The notes under the pieces were generated by a model. That model saw only the letters and a list, made by a program, of their open reading frames with translations, had not been told where the DNA came from and searched no databases. From Mallotus nudiflorus (lineage: Eukaryota; Streptophyta; Magnoliopsida; Malpighiales; Euphorbiaceae), in assembly GCA_947683625.1 (NCBI GenBank), contig CANTUR010000950.1, positions 1 to 64,000 of the forward strand: 64,000 nucleotides of DNA, written 5' to 3'. Of the stretch, positions 12,772 to 26,100 are shown one piece after another; the first letter of the stretch is position 1; every line of letters begins with the position of its first letter. Both the position numbers and the translations under genes were made by a program.

Positions 12772-14014
12772 ACATGAGTTTCTGGGCCCAAAGATAAATC
12801 GCTATAGATGGCCTTTATGGCCCGCACTATAGCCCTCTGAGTCAGCTTCGATATGATATATTATGGGCCACGTGGGTCGACTGATGCCGCCACGAACGTC
12901 CTTTTGAAGCCCAAGTGCCCATGCCCACTCTATCAAATCCATGGGCCTAAACATGGGTTTCTAGGCCCAAAGACAAATCACTATAGATGGGCTTTATGGC
13001 CCGCACTATAGCCCTTTGAGTCAGCTTCAATTTGATATATTATGGGCTCCGTGGGTTAACCCATGCCGCCACGAACGTCCATTTGAAGCCCAAGTGCCCA
13101 AGCCTACTCTATAAATTCCATGGGCCTAAACATGGGTTTTTTGGCCCAAAGACAAATCACTATAGATGGGCTTTATGGCCCGCGTTATTGGCCTCTGAGT
13201 CAGCTTCAATTTGATATCTTATGGGCCCCGTGGGTCGACCGATGCCGCCACGAACGTCCATTTCAAGCCCAAGTGTCCGAGCCCACTCTATCAAATCCAT
13301 GGGCCTAAACATGGGTTTCTGGGCCCAAAGCCAAATCGCTATAGATGGACTTTATGGCCCGCACTGTAGCCCTCTGAGTCAGCTTCGATTTGATATATTA
13401 TGGGCGCCGTGGGTCGACCCATGCCGCCACGAACGTCCATTTGAAGCCCAAGTGCCCAAGCCCACTCTATCAAATCCATGGGCCTAAACATGGCTTTCTG
13501 GGCCCAATGACAAATCGCTATAGATGGGCTTTATGGCCCGCACAATAGCCCTCCGAGTCAGCTTCGATTTGATATGTTGTGGACCCCGTGGGTCGACCCA
13601 TGCCGCCACGAACGTCCATTTGAAGCCCAAGTGCCCAAGCTCGCTCTATCAAATCCATGGGCCTAAACATGGGTTTTTGGGCCCAAAGACAAATCGCTAT
13701 AAATGGGCTTTATGGCCCGCACTATAGCCCTCTGAGTCAGCTTCGATTTGATATATTGTGGGCCCCGTGGGTCGACCCATGCCGCCACAAACGTCCATTT
13801 GAAGCCCAAGTGCCCAAGCCCACTCTATCAAATCCATGGGCCTAAACATGGGTTTCTGGGCCCAAAGACAAATCGCTATAGATGGGCTTTATGGCCCGCA
13901 CTGTAGCCCTCTGAGTCAGCTTCGATTTGATATATTATGGGCGCCGTGGGTCGACCCATGCCGCCACTAACGTCCATTTGAAGCCCGAATGCCCAAGCCC
14001 ACTCTATCAAATCC

Positions 14015-14561
14015 ATGGGCCTAAACATGGGTTTCTAGGCACAAAGACAAATTGCTATAGATGGGCTTTATGGCCAGCACTATAGCCCTCTGAGTCAGCT
14101 TCAATTTGATATGTTATAGGCCCCGTGGGTCGACCGATGCCGGGACGAACATCCATTTGAAGCCCAAGTGCCCAAGCCCACTCTATCAAATCCATGGGCC
14201 TAAACTTGGGTTTCTGGGCCCAAAGACAAATCACTAGAGATGGGCTTTATGGCCTGCACTATAGTCCTCTGAGTCAGCTTTGATTTGTTATATTATGGGC
14301 CCCGTGGGTAGACCCATGCCGCCACGAACGTCCATTTGACGCCCAAGTGCCTAAGCCCACTCTATCAAATCTATGGGCCTAAACCTGGGTTTCTGGGCCC
14401 AAAGACAAATCGCTATAGATAGGCTTCATGGCCTACAATATAGCCCTCTGAGTCAGCTTCAAGTTGATACATTATGGGCCCCGTGGGTCGACCGATGCCG
14501 CCACGAACGTCCATTCGAAGCCCAAGTGCCCAAGCCCACTCTATCAAATCCATGGGCGTAA
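14015..14561 (+). repeat. A-B-C module, instance 3
   Basis: A, B and C are consecutive. A reads GATGCCGGGACGAACATCC where others have GCCGGCACG. C reads ATGGCCTACAATATAG and CTTCAAGTTGATACATT. The preceding monomer carries CGCACTGTAG and CGCCACTAACG, as at 51530-51600 and 53540-53610. Confidence 0.74.
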
Positions 14562-16397
14562 ACATGGGTTTCTGGGCCCAAAGATAAATCGCTATAAATG
14601 GGCTTCATGGCCCGCACTATAGCCCTCTGAGTCAGCTTCGATTTGATATATTATAGGCCCCGTGGGTCGACCCATGCCGCCACGAACGTCCATTTGAAGC
14701 CCAAGTGCCCAAGCTCGCTCTATCAAATCCATGGGCCTAAACATGGGTTTTTGGGCCTAAAGACAAATCGCTATAGATGGGCTTTATGGCCCACACTATA
14801 GCCCTCTGAGTCAGCTTCGATTTGATATATTGTGGGCCCCGTGGGTCGACCCATGCCGCCACGAACGTCCATTTGAAGCCCAAATGCCCAAGCCCACTCT
14901 ATCAAATCCATGGTCCTAAACATGGGTTTCTGGGCCCAAAGAAAAATCGCTATAGATGGGCTTTATGGCCCACACTATAGCCCTCTGAGTTAGCTTCGAT
15001 TTGATATATTATGGGCCCCGTGGGTCAACCCATGCCGCCACGAACGTCCATTTGAAGCCCAAGTGCCCAAGCCCACTCTATCAAATCCATGGGCCTAAAC
15101 ATGGGTTTATGGGCCCAAAGACAAATCGCTATAGATACGCTTTATGGCCCGCACAGTAGCCCTCTGAGTCAGCTTCAATTTGATATATTATGGGCCCCGT
15201 GGGTCGACCCATGCCGCCACGAACGTCCATTTGAAGCCCAAGTGCCCAAGCCCACTCTATCAAATCCATGGGCCTAAACATGGGTTTCTGGGCCCAAAGA
15301 CAAATCGCTATAGATACGCATTATGGCCCGCACAGTAGCCCTCTGAGTCAGCTTCGATTTGATATATTATGGGACCCGTGGGTCGACCGATGTTGCGACG
15401 AACGTCCATTTGAAGCATAAGTCCCAAGCCCACTCTATCAAATCCATGGGCATAAACATGGGCTTCTGGGTTAAAGAAAAATCGCTATAGATGGGCTTTA
15501 TGGCCGGGACTATAGCCCTCTGAGTCAGCTTCGATTTGATATATTATGGGCCCCGTGGGTCGACCCATGCAGCCACGAACGTCCTTTTGAAGCCCAACTG
15601 CCCAAGCCCACTCTATCAAATCCATGGGCATAAACATGGGCTTTTGGGTTAAAGAAAAATCGCTATAGATGGGCTTTATGGCCGGGACTATAGCCCTCTG
15701 AGTCAGCTTCGATTTGATATATTGTGGACCCCGTGGGTCGACCCATGCCGCCACGAACGTCCATTTGAAGCCCAAATGCCCAAGCCCACTCTATCAAATC
15801 CATGGGCCTAAACATGGGTTTCTGGACCCAAAGACAAATCGCTATAGATGGGCTTGATGGCCCACACTATAGCCCTCGGAGTCAGCTTCGATTTGATATA
15901 TTATGGGCCCCGTGGGTCGACCCATGCCGCCACGAACGTCCATTTGAAGCCCAAGTGCCCAAGCCCACTCTATGAAATCCATGGGCCTAAACATGGGTTT
16001 CTGGGCCCAAAGACAAATCGTTATAGATGGGCTTTATGGCCCGCACTATAGCCCTCTGAGTCAGCTTCGATTTGATATATTATGGGCTCCGTGGGTCAAC
16101 CCATGCCGCCACGAACGTCCATTTCAAGCCCAAGTGCCCAAGCCTACTCTATAAAATCCATGGGCCTAAACATGGGTTTTTTTGGCCAAAGACAAATCGC
16201 TATAGATGGGCTTTATGGCCCGCATTATTGCCCTCTGAGTCAGCTTCAATTTGATATATTATGGGCCCTGTGGGTCGACCGATGCCGGCACAAACGTCCA
16301 TTTCAAGCCCAAGTGCCCAAGCCCACTCTATCAAATCCATGGGCCTAAACATGGCTTTCTGGGCCCAAAGACAAATCGCTATAGATGGGCTTTATGG

Positions 16398-16444
16398 ATG
16401 GGTTTCTGGGGCCAAAGACAAATCGCTATAGATGGGCTTTATGG
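16398..16444 (+). repeat. 47-bp partial-monomer insertion, site 2
   Basis: The same junction as the other copies. This copy reads GGTTTCTGGGGCCAAAG inside the insert and is followed by CGCACAGTAG, as at 55146. Confidence 0.92.
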
Positions 16445-17101
16445 CCCGCACAGTAGCCCTCTGAGTCAGCTTCGATTTGATATATTATGGGCGCCGTGGG
16501 TCGACCCATGCCGCCACGAACGTCCATTTGAAGCCCCAGTGCCCAAGCCCGCTCTATCAAATCCATGGGCCTAAACATGGGTTTCTGGGCCCAAAGACAA
16601 ATCGCTATAGATGGGCTTTATGTCCCGCACTATATCCCTCTTAGTCAGCTTCGATTTGATATATTATGGGCCCCGTGGGTCGACCCATGCCGCCACGAAC
16701 GTGCATTTGAAGCCCAAGTGCCCAAGCCCTCTCTTTCAAATCCATGGGCCAAAACATGGGTTTCTGGGCCCAAAGACAAATTGCTATAGATGGGCTTTAT
16801 GGCCCGCACTATAGCCCTCTGAGTCAGCTTCGATTTGATATATTATGGGCCCCATGGGCTGACCCATGCCGCCACGAACGTCCATTTGAAGCCCAAGTGC
16901 ACAAGCCCACTCTATCAAATCGATGGGCCTAAACATGGGTTTCTGGGCCCAAAGACAAATCGCTATAGATGGACTTTATGTCCCGCACTATAGCCCTATA
17001 AGTCAGCTTCAATTTGATATATTATGGGCCCCGTGGGCTGACCGATGCCGCCACGAACGTCCATTTGAAGCCCAAGTGCCCAAGCCCACTCTATCAAATC
17101 C

Positions 17102-17648
17102 ATGGGCCTAAACATGGGTTTCTGGGCCCAAAGACAAATTGCAATAGATGGCCTTTATGGCCAGCACTATAGCCCTCTGAGTCAGCTTCAATTTGATATG
17201 TTATAGGCCCCGTGGGTCGACCGATGCCGGCACAAACATCCATTTGAAGCCCAAGTGCCCATGCCCACTCTATCAAATCCATGGGCCTAAACTTGGGTTT
17301 CTGGGCCCAAAGACAAATCACTAGAGATGGGCTTTATGGCCTGCACTATAGTCCTCTGAGTCAGCTTCGATATGATATATTATGGGCCCCGTGGGTAGAC
17401 CCATGCCGCCACGAACGTCCATTTGACGCCCAAGTGCCTAAGCCCACTCTATCAAATCTATGGGCCTAAACCTGGGTTTCTGGGCCCAAAGACAAATCTC
17501 TATAGATGGGCTTTATAGCCCACAATATAGCCCTCTGAGTCAGCTTCAATTTGATTTATTATGGTCCCCGTGGGTCGAACGATGCCGCCACGAACGTCCA
17601 TTTGAAGCCCAAGTGCCCAAGCCCACTCAATCAAATCCATGGGCCTAA
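17102..17648 (+). repeat. A'-B-C module, instance 4
   Basis: A' lacks the TAGGCAC change but keeps ATGGCCAGCAC, the TATGTTATAGG variant and GCCGGCACAAACATCC. B and C are typical. The same A' form with GTGCCCATGCCC recurs at 56029-56575, so these two instances are closest relatives although 39 kb apart. Confidence 0.72.
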
Positions 17649-19437
17649 ACATGGGTTTTTGGGCCCAAAGATAAATCGCTATAGATGGGCTTCATGGCCC
17701 ACACTATAGCCCTCTGAGTCAGCTTCGATATGATATATTATGGGCCCCGTGGGTCGACCGATGCCGCCACGAACGTCCATTTGAAGCCCAAGTGCCCTAG
17801 CCCACTCTATCAAATCCATGGGCCTAAACATGGGTTTCTGGGCCCAAAGATAAATCGCTATAGATGGGCTTCATGGCCCGCACTATAGCCCTCTGAGTCA
17901 GCTTCGATTTGATATATTATAGGCCCCGTGGGTCGACCCATGCCGCCACGAACGTCCATTTGAAGCCCAAGTGCCCAAGCCCACTCTATCAAATCCATGG
18001 GCCTAAACATGGGTTTCTAGGCCCAAAGACAAATCGCTATAGATGGGCTTTATGGCCCGCACTATAGCCCTCTGAGTCAGCTTCGATTTGATATATTATG
18101 GGCTCCGTGGGTCAACCCATGCTGCCACGAACGTCCATTTGAAGCCCAAGTGCCCAAGCCTAATCTATAAAATCCATGGGCCTAAACATGGCTTTTTTGG
18201 CCCAAAGACAAATCGCTATTGATGGGCTTTATGGCCCGCATTATTGCCCTCTGAGTCAGCTTCAATTTGATATATTATGGGCCCCGTGGGTCGACCGATG
18301 CGGCCACGAACGTCCATTTCAAGCCCAAGTGCCCAAGCCCACTCTATCAAATCCATGGGCCTAAACATGGATTTCTGGGCCCAAAGACAAATCGCTATAG
18401 ATGGGCTTTATGGATGGGTTTCTGGGCCCAAAGGCAAATCGCTATAGATTGGCTTTATGGCCCGCACTGTAGCCCTCTGAGTCAGCTTCGATTTGATATA
18501 TTATGGGCGCCGTGGGTCAACCCATGCCGCCACGAACGTCCATTTGAAGCCCAAGTGCCCAAGCCCACTCTATCAAATCCATGGGCCTAAACATGGGCTT
18601 CTGGGCCCAAAGACAAATCGCTATAGATGGGCTTTATGGTTCGCACAATAGCCCTCTGAGTTAGCTTCGATTTGATATATTGTGCGCCCCGTGGGTTGAC
18701 CCATGCCGCCACGAACGTCCAATTGAATCCCAAGTGGCCACGCCTACTCTATCAAATCCATGGGCCTAAACATGGGTTTCTGAGCCCAAAAACAAATCGC
18801 TATAGATGGGCTTTATGGCCCGCACTATAGCCCTCTGAGTCAGCTTCGATTTGATATATTATGGGCCCCGTGGGTCGACCCATGCCGCCACGAACGTCCA
18901 TTTGAAGCCCAAGTGCCCAAGCCCACTCTATCAAATCCATGGGCCTAGACATGGGTTTCTGGTCCCAAAGACAAATCACTATAGATGGGCTTTATGGCCC
19001 GCACTATAGCCCTCTGAGTCAGCTTCGATTCGATATATTATGGGCCCCGTGGGTCGACCCATGCCGCCACGAACGTCCATTTGAAGCCCAAGTGGCCAAG
19101 CCCACTCTATCAAATCCATGGGCCTAAACATGGGTTTTTGGTCCCAAAGACAAATCGCTATAGATGGGCTTTATGGCCCGCACTACAGCCCTCTGAATCA
19201 ACTTCGATTTGTTATATTATGGGCCCCGTGGGTCGATCTATGCCGCCACGAACGTCCTTTTGAAGCCCAGGTGGCCAAGCCCACTGTATCAAATCCATGG
19301 GCCTAAACATGGGTTTCTAGACCCAAAGGCAAATCGCTATAGATGTGTTTTATGGCCTGCACTATAGCCCTTTGGGTCAGCTTCGATTTAATATATTATG
19401 GGCCCCGTAGGTCGACCCATGCCGCCACGAACGTGCA
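17601..19437 (+). repeat. 1837-bp segmental unit, copy 1
   Basis: Ten monomers plus the 47-bp insert (10 x 179 + 47 = 1837). It matches 19438-21274 with few changes: TTAGC/TCAGC at 18661, GGTTGACCC/GGTCGACCC near 18695, GAGTC/GATTC near 18838/20675, GATCTA/GACCTA near 19237 and CTGTATC/CTCTATC at 19285. The junction lies near the unusual ACTCAATCAAATCC at 17623-17640 and 19460-19477. Confidence 0.88.
18414..18460 (+). repeat. 47-bp partial-monomer insertion, site 3
   Basis: The same junction, in a monomer beginning AAACATGGATTTCTGG. The insert ends ATAGATTGGCTTTATGG. It lies within the first copy of the 1837-bp unit and explains why that unit is 10 x 179 + 47 bp. Confidence 0.92.
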
Positions 19438-21274
19438 TTTGAAGCCCAAGTGCCCAAGCCCACTCAATCAAATCCATGGGCCTAAACATGGGTTTTTGGG
19501 CCCAAAGATAAATCGCTATAGATGGGCTTCATGGCCCACACTATAGCCCTCTGAGTCAGCTTCGATATGATATATTATGGGCCCCGTGGGTCGACCGATG
19601 CCGCCACGAACGTCCATTTGAAGCCCAAGTGCCCTAGCCCACTCTATCAAATCCATGGGCCTAAACATGGGTTTCTGGGCCCAAAGATAAATCGCTATAG
19701 ATGGGCTTCATGGCCCGCACTATAGCCCTCTGAGTCAGCTTCGATTTGATATATTATAGGCCCCGTGGGTCGACCCATGCCGCCACGAACGTCCATTTGA
19801 AGCCCAAGTGCCCGAGCCCACTCTATCAAATCCATGGGCCTAAACATGGGTTTCTAGGCCCAAAGACAAATCGCTATAGATGGGCTTTATGGCCCGCACT
19901 ATAGCCCTCTGAGTCAGCTTCGATTTGATATATTATGGGCTCCGTGGGTCAACCCATGCCGCCACGAACGTCCATTTGAAGCCCAAGTGCCCAAGCCTAA
20001 TCTATAAAATCCATGGGCCTAAACATGGCTTTTTTGGCCCAAAGACAAATCGCTATAGATGGGCTTTATGGCCCGCATTATTGCCCTCTGAGTCAGCTTC
20101 AATTTAATATATTATGGGCCCCGTGGGTCGACCGATGCGGCCACGAACGTCCATTTCAAGCCCAAGTGCCCATGCCCACTCTATCAAATCCATGGGCCTA
20201 AACATGGATTTCTGGGCCCAAAGACAAATCGCTATAGATGGGCTTTATGGATGGGTTTCTGGGCCCAAAGGCAAATCGCTATAGATTGGCTTTATGGCCC
20301 GCACTGTAGCCCTCTGAGTCAGCTTCGATTTGATATATTATGGGCGCCGTGGGTCAACCCATGCCGCCACGAACGTCCATTTGAAGCCCAAGTGCCCAAG
20401 CCCACTCTATCAAATCCATGGGCCTAAACATGGGCTTCTGGGCCCAAAGACAAATCGCTATAGATGGGCTTTATGGTTCGCACAATAGCCCTCTGAGTCA
20501 GCTTCGATTTGATATATTGTGCGCCCCGTGGGTCGACCCATGCCGCCACGAACGTCCAATTGAATCCCAAGTGGCCACGCCTACTCTATCAAATCCATGG
20601 GCCTAAACATGGGTTTCTGAGCCCAAAAACAAATCGCTATAGATGGGCTTTATGGCCCGCACTATAGCCCTCTGATTCAGCTTCGATTTGATATATTATG
20701 GGCCCCGTGGGTCGACCCATGCCGCCACGAACGTCCATTTGAAGCCCAAGTGCCCAAGCCCACTCTATCAAATCCATGGGCCTAGACATGGGTTTCTGGT
20801 CCCAAAGACAAATCACTATAGATGGGCTTTATGGCCCGCACTATAGCCCTCTGAGTCAGCTTCGATTCGATATATTATGGGCCCCGTGGGTCGACCCATG
20901 CCGCCACGAACGTCCATTTGAAGCCCAAGTGGCCAAGCCCACTCTATCAAATCCATGGGCCTAAACATGGGTTTTTGGTCCCAAAGACAAATCGCTATAG
21001 ATGGGCTTTATGGCCCGCACTACAGCCCTCTGAATCAACTTCGATTTGTTATATTATGGGCCCCGTGGGTCGACCTATGCCGCCACGAACGTCCTTTTGA
21101 AGCCCAGGTGGCCAAGCCCACTCTATCAAATCCATGGGCCTAAACATGGGTTTCTAGACCCAAAGGCAAATCGCTATAGATGTGTTTTATGGCCTGCACT
21201 ATAGCCCTTTGGGTCAGCTTCGATTTAATATATTATGGGCCCCGTAGGTCGACCCATGCCGCCACGAACGTGCA
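19438..21274 (+). repeat. 1837-bp segmental unit, copy 2
   Basis: The second tandem copy of the unit at 17601, shifted by 1837 bp. It lies inside the first 3803-bp copy and so was itself re-amplified. Downstream tags include CGCATTATTGCC, GATGCGGCCACG, TGTGCGCCCCGTGG, GAATCCCAAGTGGCC and GCCTAGACATGGG. Confidence 0.88.
20251..20297 (+). repeat. 47-bp partial-monomer insertion, site 4
   Basis: An exact counterpart of the copy at 18414, shifted by 1837 bp. It is carried in the first 3803-bp copy. Confidence 0.92.
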
Positions 21275-22564
21275 TTTGAAGCCCAAGTGCCCAAGCCCAC
21301 TCTATCAAATCCATGGGCATAAACATGGGTTTTTGGGCCCAAAGACAAATCGCTATAGATGAGCTTTATGGCCCGCACTACAGCCCTCTGAGTCAGCTTT
21401 GATTTGATATATTATGGGCCCCGTGGGTCGACCCATGCCGCCACGAACGTCCATTTGAAGCCCAAGTGCCTAAGCCCACTCTATCAAATCCATGGGCCTA
21501 AACATGGGTTTCTGGGCCCAAAGACAAATCGCTATAGATGGGCTTTATGGCCCGCACTATAGCCCTCTGAGTCAGCTTCGATTTGATATATTATGGGCCC
21601 CGTGGGTCGACCCATGCCGCCACGAACATCCATTTGAAGCCCAAGTGCCCGAGCCCACTCTATCAAATCCATGGGCCTAAACATGGGTTTCTGGCCCAAA
21701 GACAAATTGCTATAGATGGGCTTTATGGTCCGCACAATAGCCCTCTGAGTCAGCTTCGATTTGATATATTATGGGCGTCGTGGGTTGACCCATGCCGCCA
21801 CGAACGTCCATTTGAAGCCCAAGTGCCCAAGCCCACTCTATCAAATCCATGGGCCTAAACATGGGTTTCTGGGCCCAAAGACAAATTGCTATAGATGGGC
21901 TTTATGGCCCGCACAATAGCCCTCCGAGTCAGCTTCGATATGATATGTTGTGGGCCCCGTGGGTCGACCCATGCCACCACGAACGTCCATTTGAAGCCCA
22001 AATGCCCAAGCCCGCTCTATCAAATCCATGGGCCTAAACATGGGTTTCTGGGCCCAAAGACAAATCGCTATAGATTGGCTTTATGGCCCGCACTATAGCC
22101 TTCTGAGTCAGCTTCGATTTGATATATTGTGGGCCCCGTGGGTCGACCCATGCCGCCACGAACGTCCATTTAAAGCCCAAGTGCCCAAGCCCACTCTATC
22201 AAATCCATGGGCCTAAACATGGGTTTCTGGGCCCAAAGACAAATCGCTATAGATGGGCTTTATGGCCCATACTATATCCCTCTGAGTCAGCTTCGATTTG
22301 ATATATTATGGGCCCCATGGGTCGACCCATGCCGCCACGAACGTCCATTTGAAGCCGAAGTGCCCAAGCCCACTCTATCAAATCCATGGGCCTAAACATG
22401 GGTTTCTGGGCCCAAAGACAAATCGCTATAGATAGGCTTTATGGTCCGCACAATAGCCCTCTGAGTCAGCTTCGATTTGATATATTATGGGCCCCGTGGG
22501 TCGACCGATGCCACCACGAACGTCCATTTGAAGCCCAAGTACCCAAGCCCACTCTATCAAATCC

Positions 22565-23099
22565 ATGGGCCTAAACATGGGCTTCTGGGTTAAAGAAAAA
22601 TCGCTATAGATGGGGTTTATGGCCTGCACTATAGCCCTCTGAGTCAGCTTCGATTTGATATATTATGGGCCCCGTGGGTCGACCCATGCAGCCACGAACG
22701 TCCTTTTGAAGCCCAAGTGCCCAAGCTCACTCTATCAAATCCATGGGCACAAACATAGGTTTCTGGGCCCAAAGACAAATCGCTATAGATGGGATTTATG
22801 GCCCGTACTATAGCCCTCTGAGTCAACTTCGATTTGATATATTATGGGCCCCGTGGGTCGACCGATGCCACCACGAACGTCGATTTGAAGCCCAAGTGAC
22901 TAAGCCAACTATATCAAATCCATGGGCCTAAACATAGGTTTCTTGGCCCAATGACAAATCGTGATTGATGTGCTTTATGGCCCGCACTATAGACCTCTGA
23001 GTTAGCTTCGATGTGATATATTATGGGCCCCGTGGGTCGACCGATGCTGCCACGAACGTCCATTTGAAGCATAAGTCCCAAGCCCACTCTATCAAATCC
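22565..23099 (+). repeat. Three-monomer TTAAAG module (with copies at 26368 and 30171)
   Basis: The first monomer reads CTTCTGGGTTAAAGAAAAATC (one base short) and GACCCATGCAGCCACG. The second reads GGGCACAAACATAGG. The third reads CTTGGCCCAATGACAAATCG, TGATTGATGTGC and ATAGACCTCTGAG. It ends with GAAGCATAAGTCCCAAG. The same module recurs at 50699 and 52714 in a different HOR. Confidence 0.82.
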
Positions 23100-23100
23100 A

Positions 23101-26100
23101 TGGGCCTAAACATGGGTTTCTAGACCCAAAGGCAAATCGCTATAGATGTGTTTTATGGCCTGCACTATAGCCCTTTGGGTCAGCTTCGATTTAATATATT
23201 ATGGGCCCCGTAGGTCGACCCATGCCGCCACGAACGTGCATTTGAAGCCCAAGTGCCCAAGCCCACTCAATCAAATCCATGGGCCTAAACATGGGTTTTT
23301 GGGCCCAAAGATAAATCGCTATAGATGGGCTTCATGGCCCACACTATAGCCCTCTGAGTCAGCTTCGATATGATATATTATGGGCCCCGTGGGTCGACCG
23401 ATGCCGCCACGAACGTCCATTTGAAGCCCAAGTGCCCTAGCCCACTCTATCAAATCCATGGGCCTAAACATGGGTTTCTGGGCCCAAAGATAAATCGCTA
23501 TAGATGGGCTTCATGGCCCGCACTATAGCCCTCTGAGTCAGCTTCGATTTGATATATTATAGGCCCCGTGGGTCGACCCATGCCGCCACGAACGTCCATT
23601 TGAAGCCCAAGTGCCCGAGCCCACTCTATCAAATCCATGGGCCTAAACATGGGTTTCTAGGCCCAAAGACAAATCGCTATAGATGGGCTTTATGGCCCGC
23701 ACTATAGCCCTCTGAGTCAGCTTCGATTTGATATATTATGGGCTCCGTGGGTCAACCCATGCCGCCACGAACGTCCATTTGAAGCCCAAGTGCCCAAGCC
23801 TAATCTATAAAATCCATGGGCCTAAACATGGCTTTTTTGGCCCAAAGACAAATCGCTATAGATGGGCTTTATGGCCCGCATTATTGCCCTCTGAGTCAGC
23901 TTCAATTTAATATATTATGGGCCCCGTGGGTCGACCGATGCGGCCACGAACGTCCATTTCAAGCCCAAGTGCCCATGCCCACTCTATCAAATCCATGGGC
24001 CTAAACATGGATTTCTGGGCCCAAAGACAAATCGCTATAGATGGGCTTTATGGATGGGTTTCTGGGCCCAAAGGCAAATCGCTATAGATTGGCTTTATGG
24101 CCCGCACTGTAGCCCTCTGAGTCAGCTTCGATTTGATATATTATGGGCGCCGTGGGTCAACCCATGCCGCCACGAACGTCCATTTGAAGCCCAAGTGCCC
24201 AAGCCCACTCTATCAAATCCATGGGCCTAAACATGGGCTTCTGGGCCCAAAGACAAATCGCTATAGATGGGCTTTATGGTTCGCACAATAGCCCTCTGAG
24301 TCAGCTTCGATTTGATATATTGTGCGCCCCGTGGGTCGACCCATGCCGCCACGAACGTCCAATTGAATCCCAAGTGGCCACGCCTACTCTATCAAATCCA
24401 TGGGCCTAAACATGGGTTTCTGAGCCCAAAAACAAATCGCTATAGATGGGCTTTATGGCCCGCACTATAGCCCTCTGATTCAGCTTCGATTTGATATATT
24501 ATGGGCCCCGTGGGTCGACCCATGCCGCCACGAACGTCCATTTGAAGCCCAAGTGCCCAAGCCCACTCTATCAAATCCATGGGCCTAGACATGGGTTTCT
24601 GGTCCCAAAGACAAATCACTATAGATGGGCTTTATGGCCCGCACTATAGCCCTCTGAGTCAGCTTCGATTCGATATATTATGGGCCCCGTGGGTCGACCC
24701 ATGCCGCCACGAACGTCCATTTGAAGCCCAAGTGGCCAAGCCCACTCTATCAAATCCATGGGCCTAAACATGGGTTTTTGGTCCCAAAGACAAATCGCTA
24801 TAGATGGGCTTTATGGCCCGCACTACAGCCCTCTGAATCAACTTCGATTTGTTATATTATGGGCCCCGTGGGTCGACCTATGCCGCCACGAACGTCCTTT
24901 TGAAGCCCAGGTGGCCAAGCCCACTCTATCAAATCCATGGGCCTAAACATGGGTTTCTAGACCCAAAGGCAAATCGCTATAGATGTGTTTTATGGCCTGC
25001 ACTATAGCCCTTTGGGTCAGCTTCGATTTAATATATTATGGGCCCCGTAGGTCGACCCATGCCGCCACGAACGTGCATTTGAAGCCCAAGTGCCCAAGCC
25101 CACTCTATCAAATCCATGGGCATAAACATGGGTTTTTGGGCCCAAAGACAAATCGCTATAGATGAGCTTTATGGCCCGCACTACAGCCCTCTGAGTCAGC
25201 TTTGATTTGATATATTATGGGCCCCGTGGGTCGACCCATGCCGCCACGAACGTCCATTTGAAGCCCAAGTGCCCAAGCCCACTCTATCAAATCCATGGGC
25301 CTAAACATGGGTTTCTGGGCCCAAAGACAAATCGCTATAGATGGGCTTTATGGCCCGCACTATAGCCCTCTGAGTCAGCTTCGATTTGATATATTATGGG
25401 CCCCGTGGGTCGACCCATGCCGCCACGAACATCCATTTGAAGCCCAAGTGCCCGAGCCCACTCTATCAAATCCATGGGCCTAAACATGGGTTTCTGGCCC
25501 AAAGACAAATTGCTATAGATGGGCTTTATGGTCCGCACAATAGCCCTCTGAGTCAGCTTCGATTTGATATATTATGGGCGTCGTGGGTTGACCCATGCCG
25601 CCACGAACGTCCATTTGAAGCCCAAGTGCCCAAGCCCACTCTATCAAATCCATGGGCCTAAACATGGGTTTCTGGGCCCAAAGACAAATTGCTATAGATG
25701 GGCTTTATGGCCCGCACAATAGCCCTCCGAGTCAGCTTCGATATGATATGTTGTGGGCCCCGTGGGTCGACCCATGCCACCACGAACGTCCATTTGAAGC
25801 CCAAATGCCCAAGCCCGCTCTATCAAATCCATGGGCCTAAACATGGGTTTCTGGGCCCAAAGACAAATCGCTATAGATTGGCTTTATGGCCCGCACTATA
25901 GCCTTCTGAGTCAGCTTCGATTTGATATATTGTGGGCCCCGTGGGTCGACCCATGCCGCCACGAACGTCCATTTAAAGCCCAAGTGCCCAAGCCCACTCT
26001 ATCAAATCCATGGGCCTAAACATGGGTTTCTGGGCCCAAAGACAAATCGCTATAGATGGGCTTTATGGCCCATACTATATCCCTCTGAGTCAGCTTCGAT

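Larger units (their letters stand above)
8362..17600 (+). repeat. Mixed-monomer domain with A-B-C modules
   Basis: The 179-bp step is mostly kept. Monomers are moderately diverged and arranged in recurring short modules: A-B-C modules at 9136, 12226, 14015 and 17102, and D-E-F monomers that precede the 47-bp insertion near 10668-10983 and 16080-16397. Two adjacent TTAAAGAAAAATCGC monomers lie at about 15464 and 15645. No gene or mobile element was seen. Confidence 0.8.
19298..23100 (+). repeat. 3803-bp higher-order unit, copy A
   Basis: The first of three tandem copies. About 21 monomers, including the 47-bp insert at 20251 and the three-monomer TTAAAG module at its end. Tags at the start are TTTCTAGACCCAAAGGC and ATAGATGTGTTTTATGG. 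Phase is arbitrary: the crossover falls in the shared stretch around 19286-19317. Copy A has a T at 21475 where B and C have C. Confidence 0.94.
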
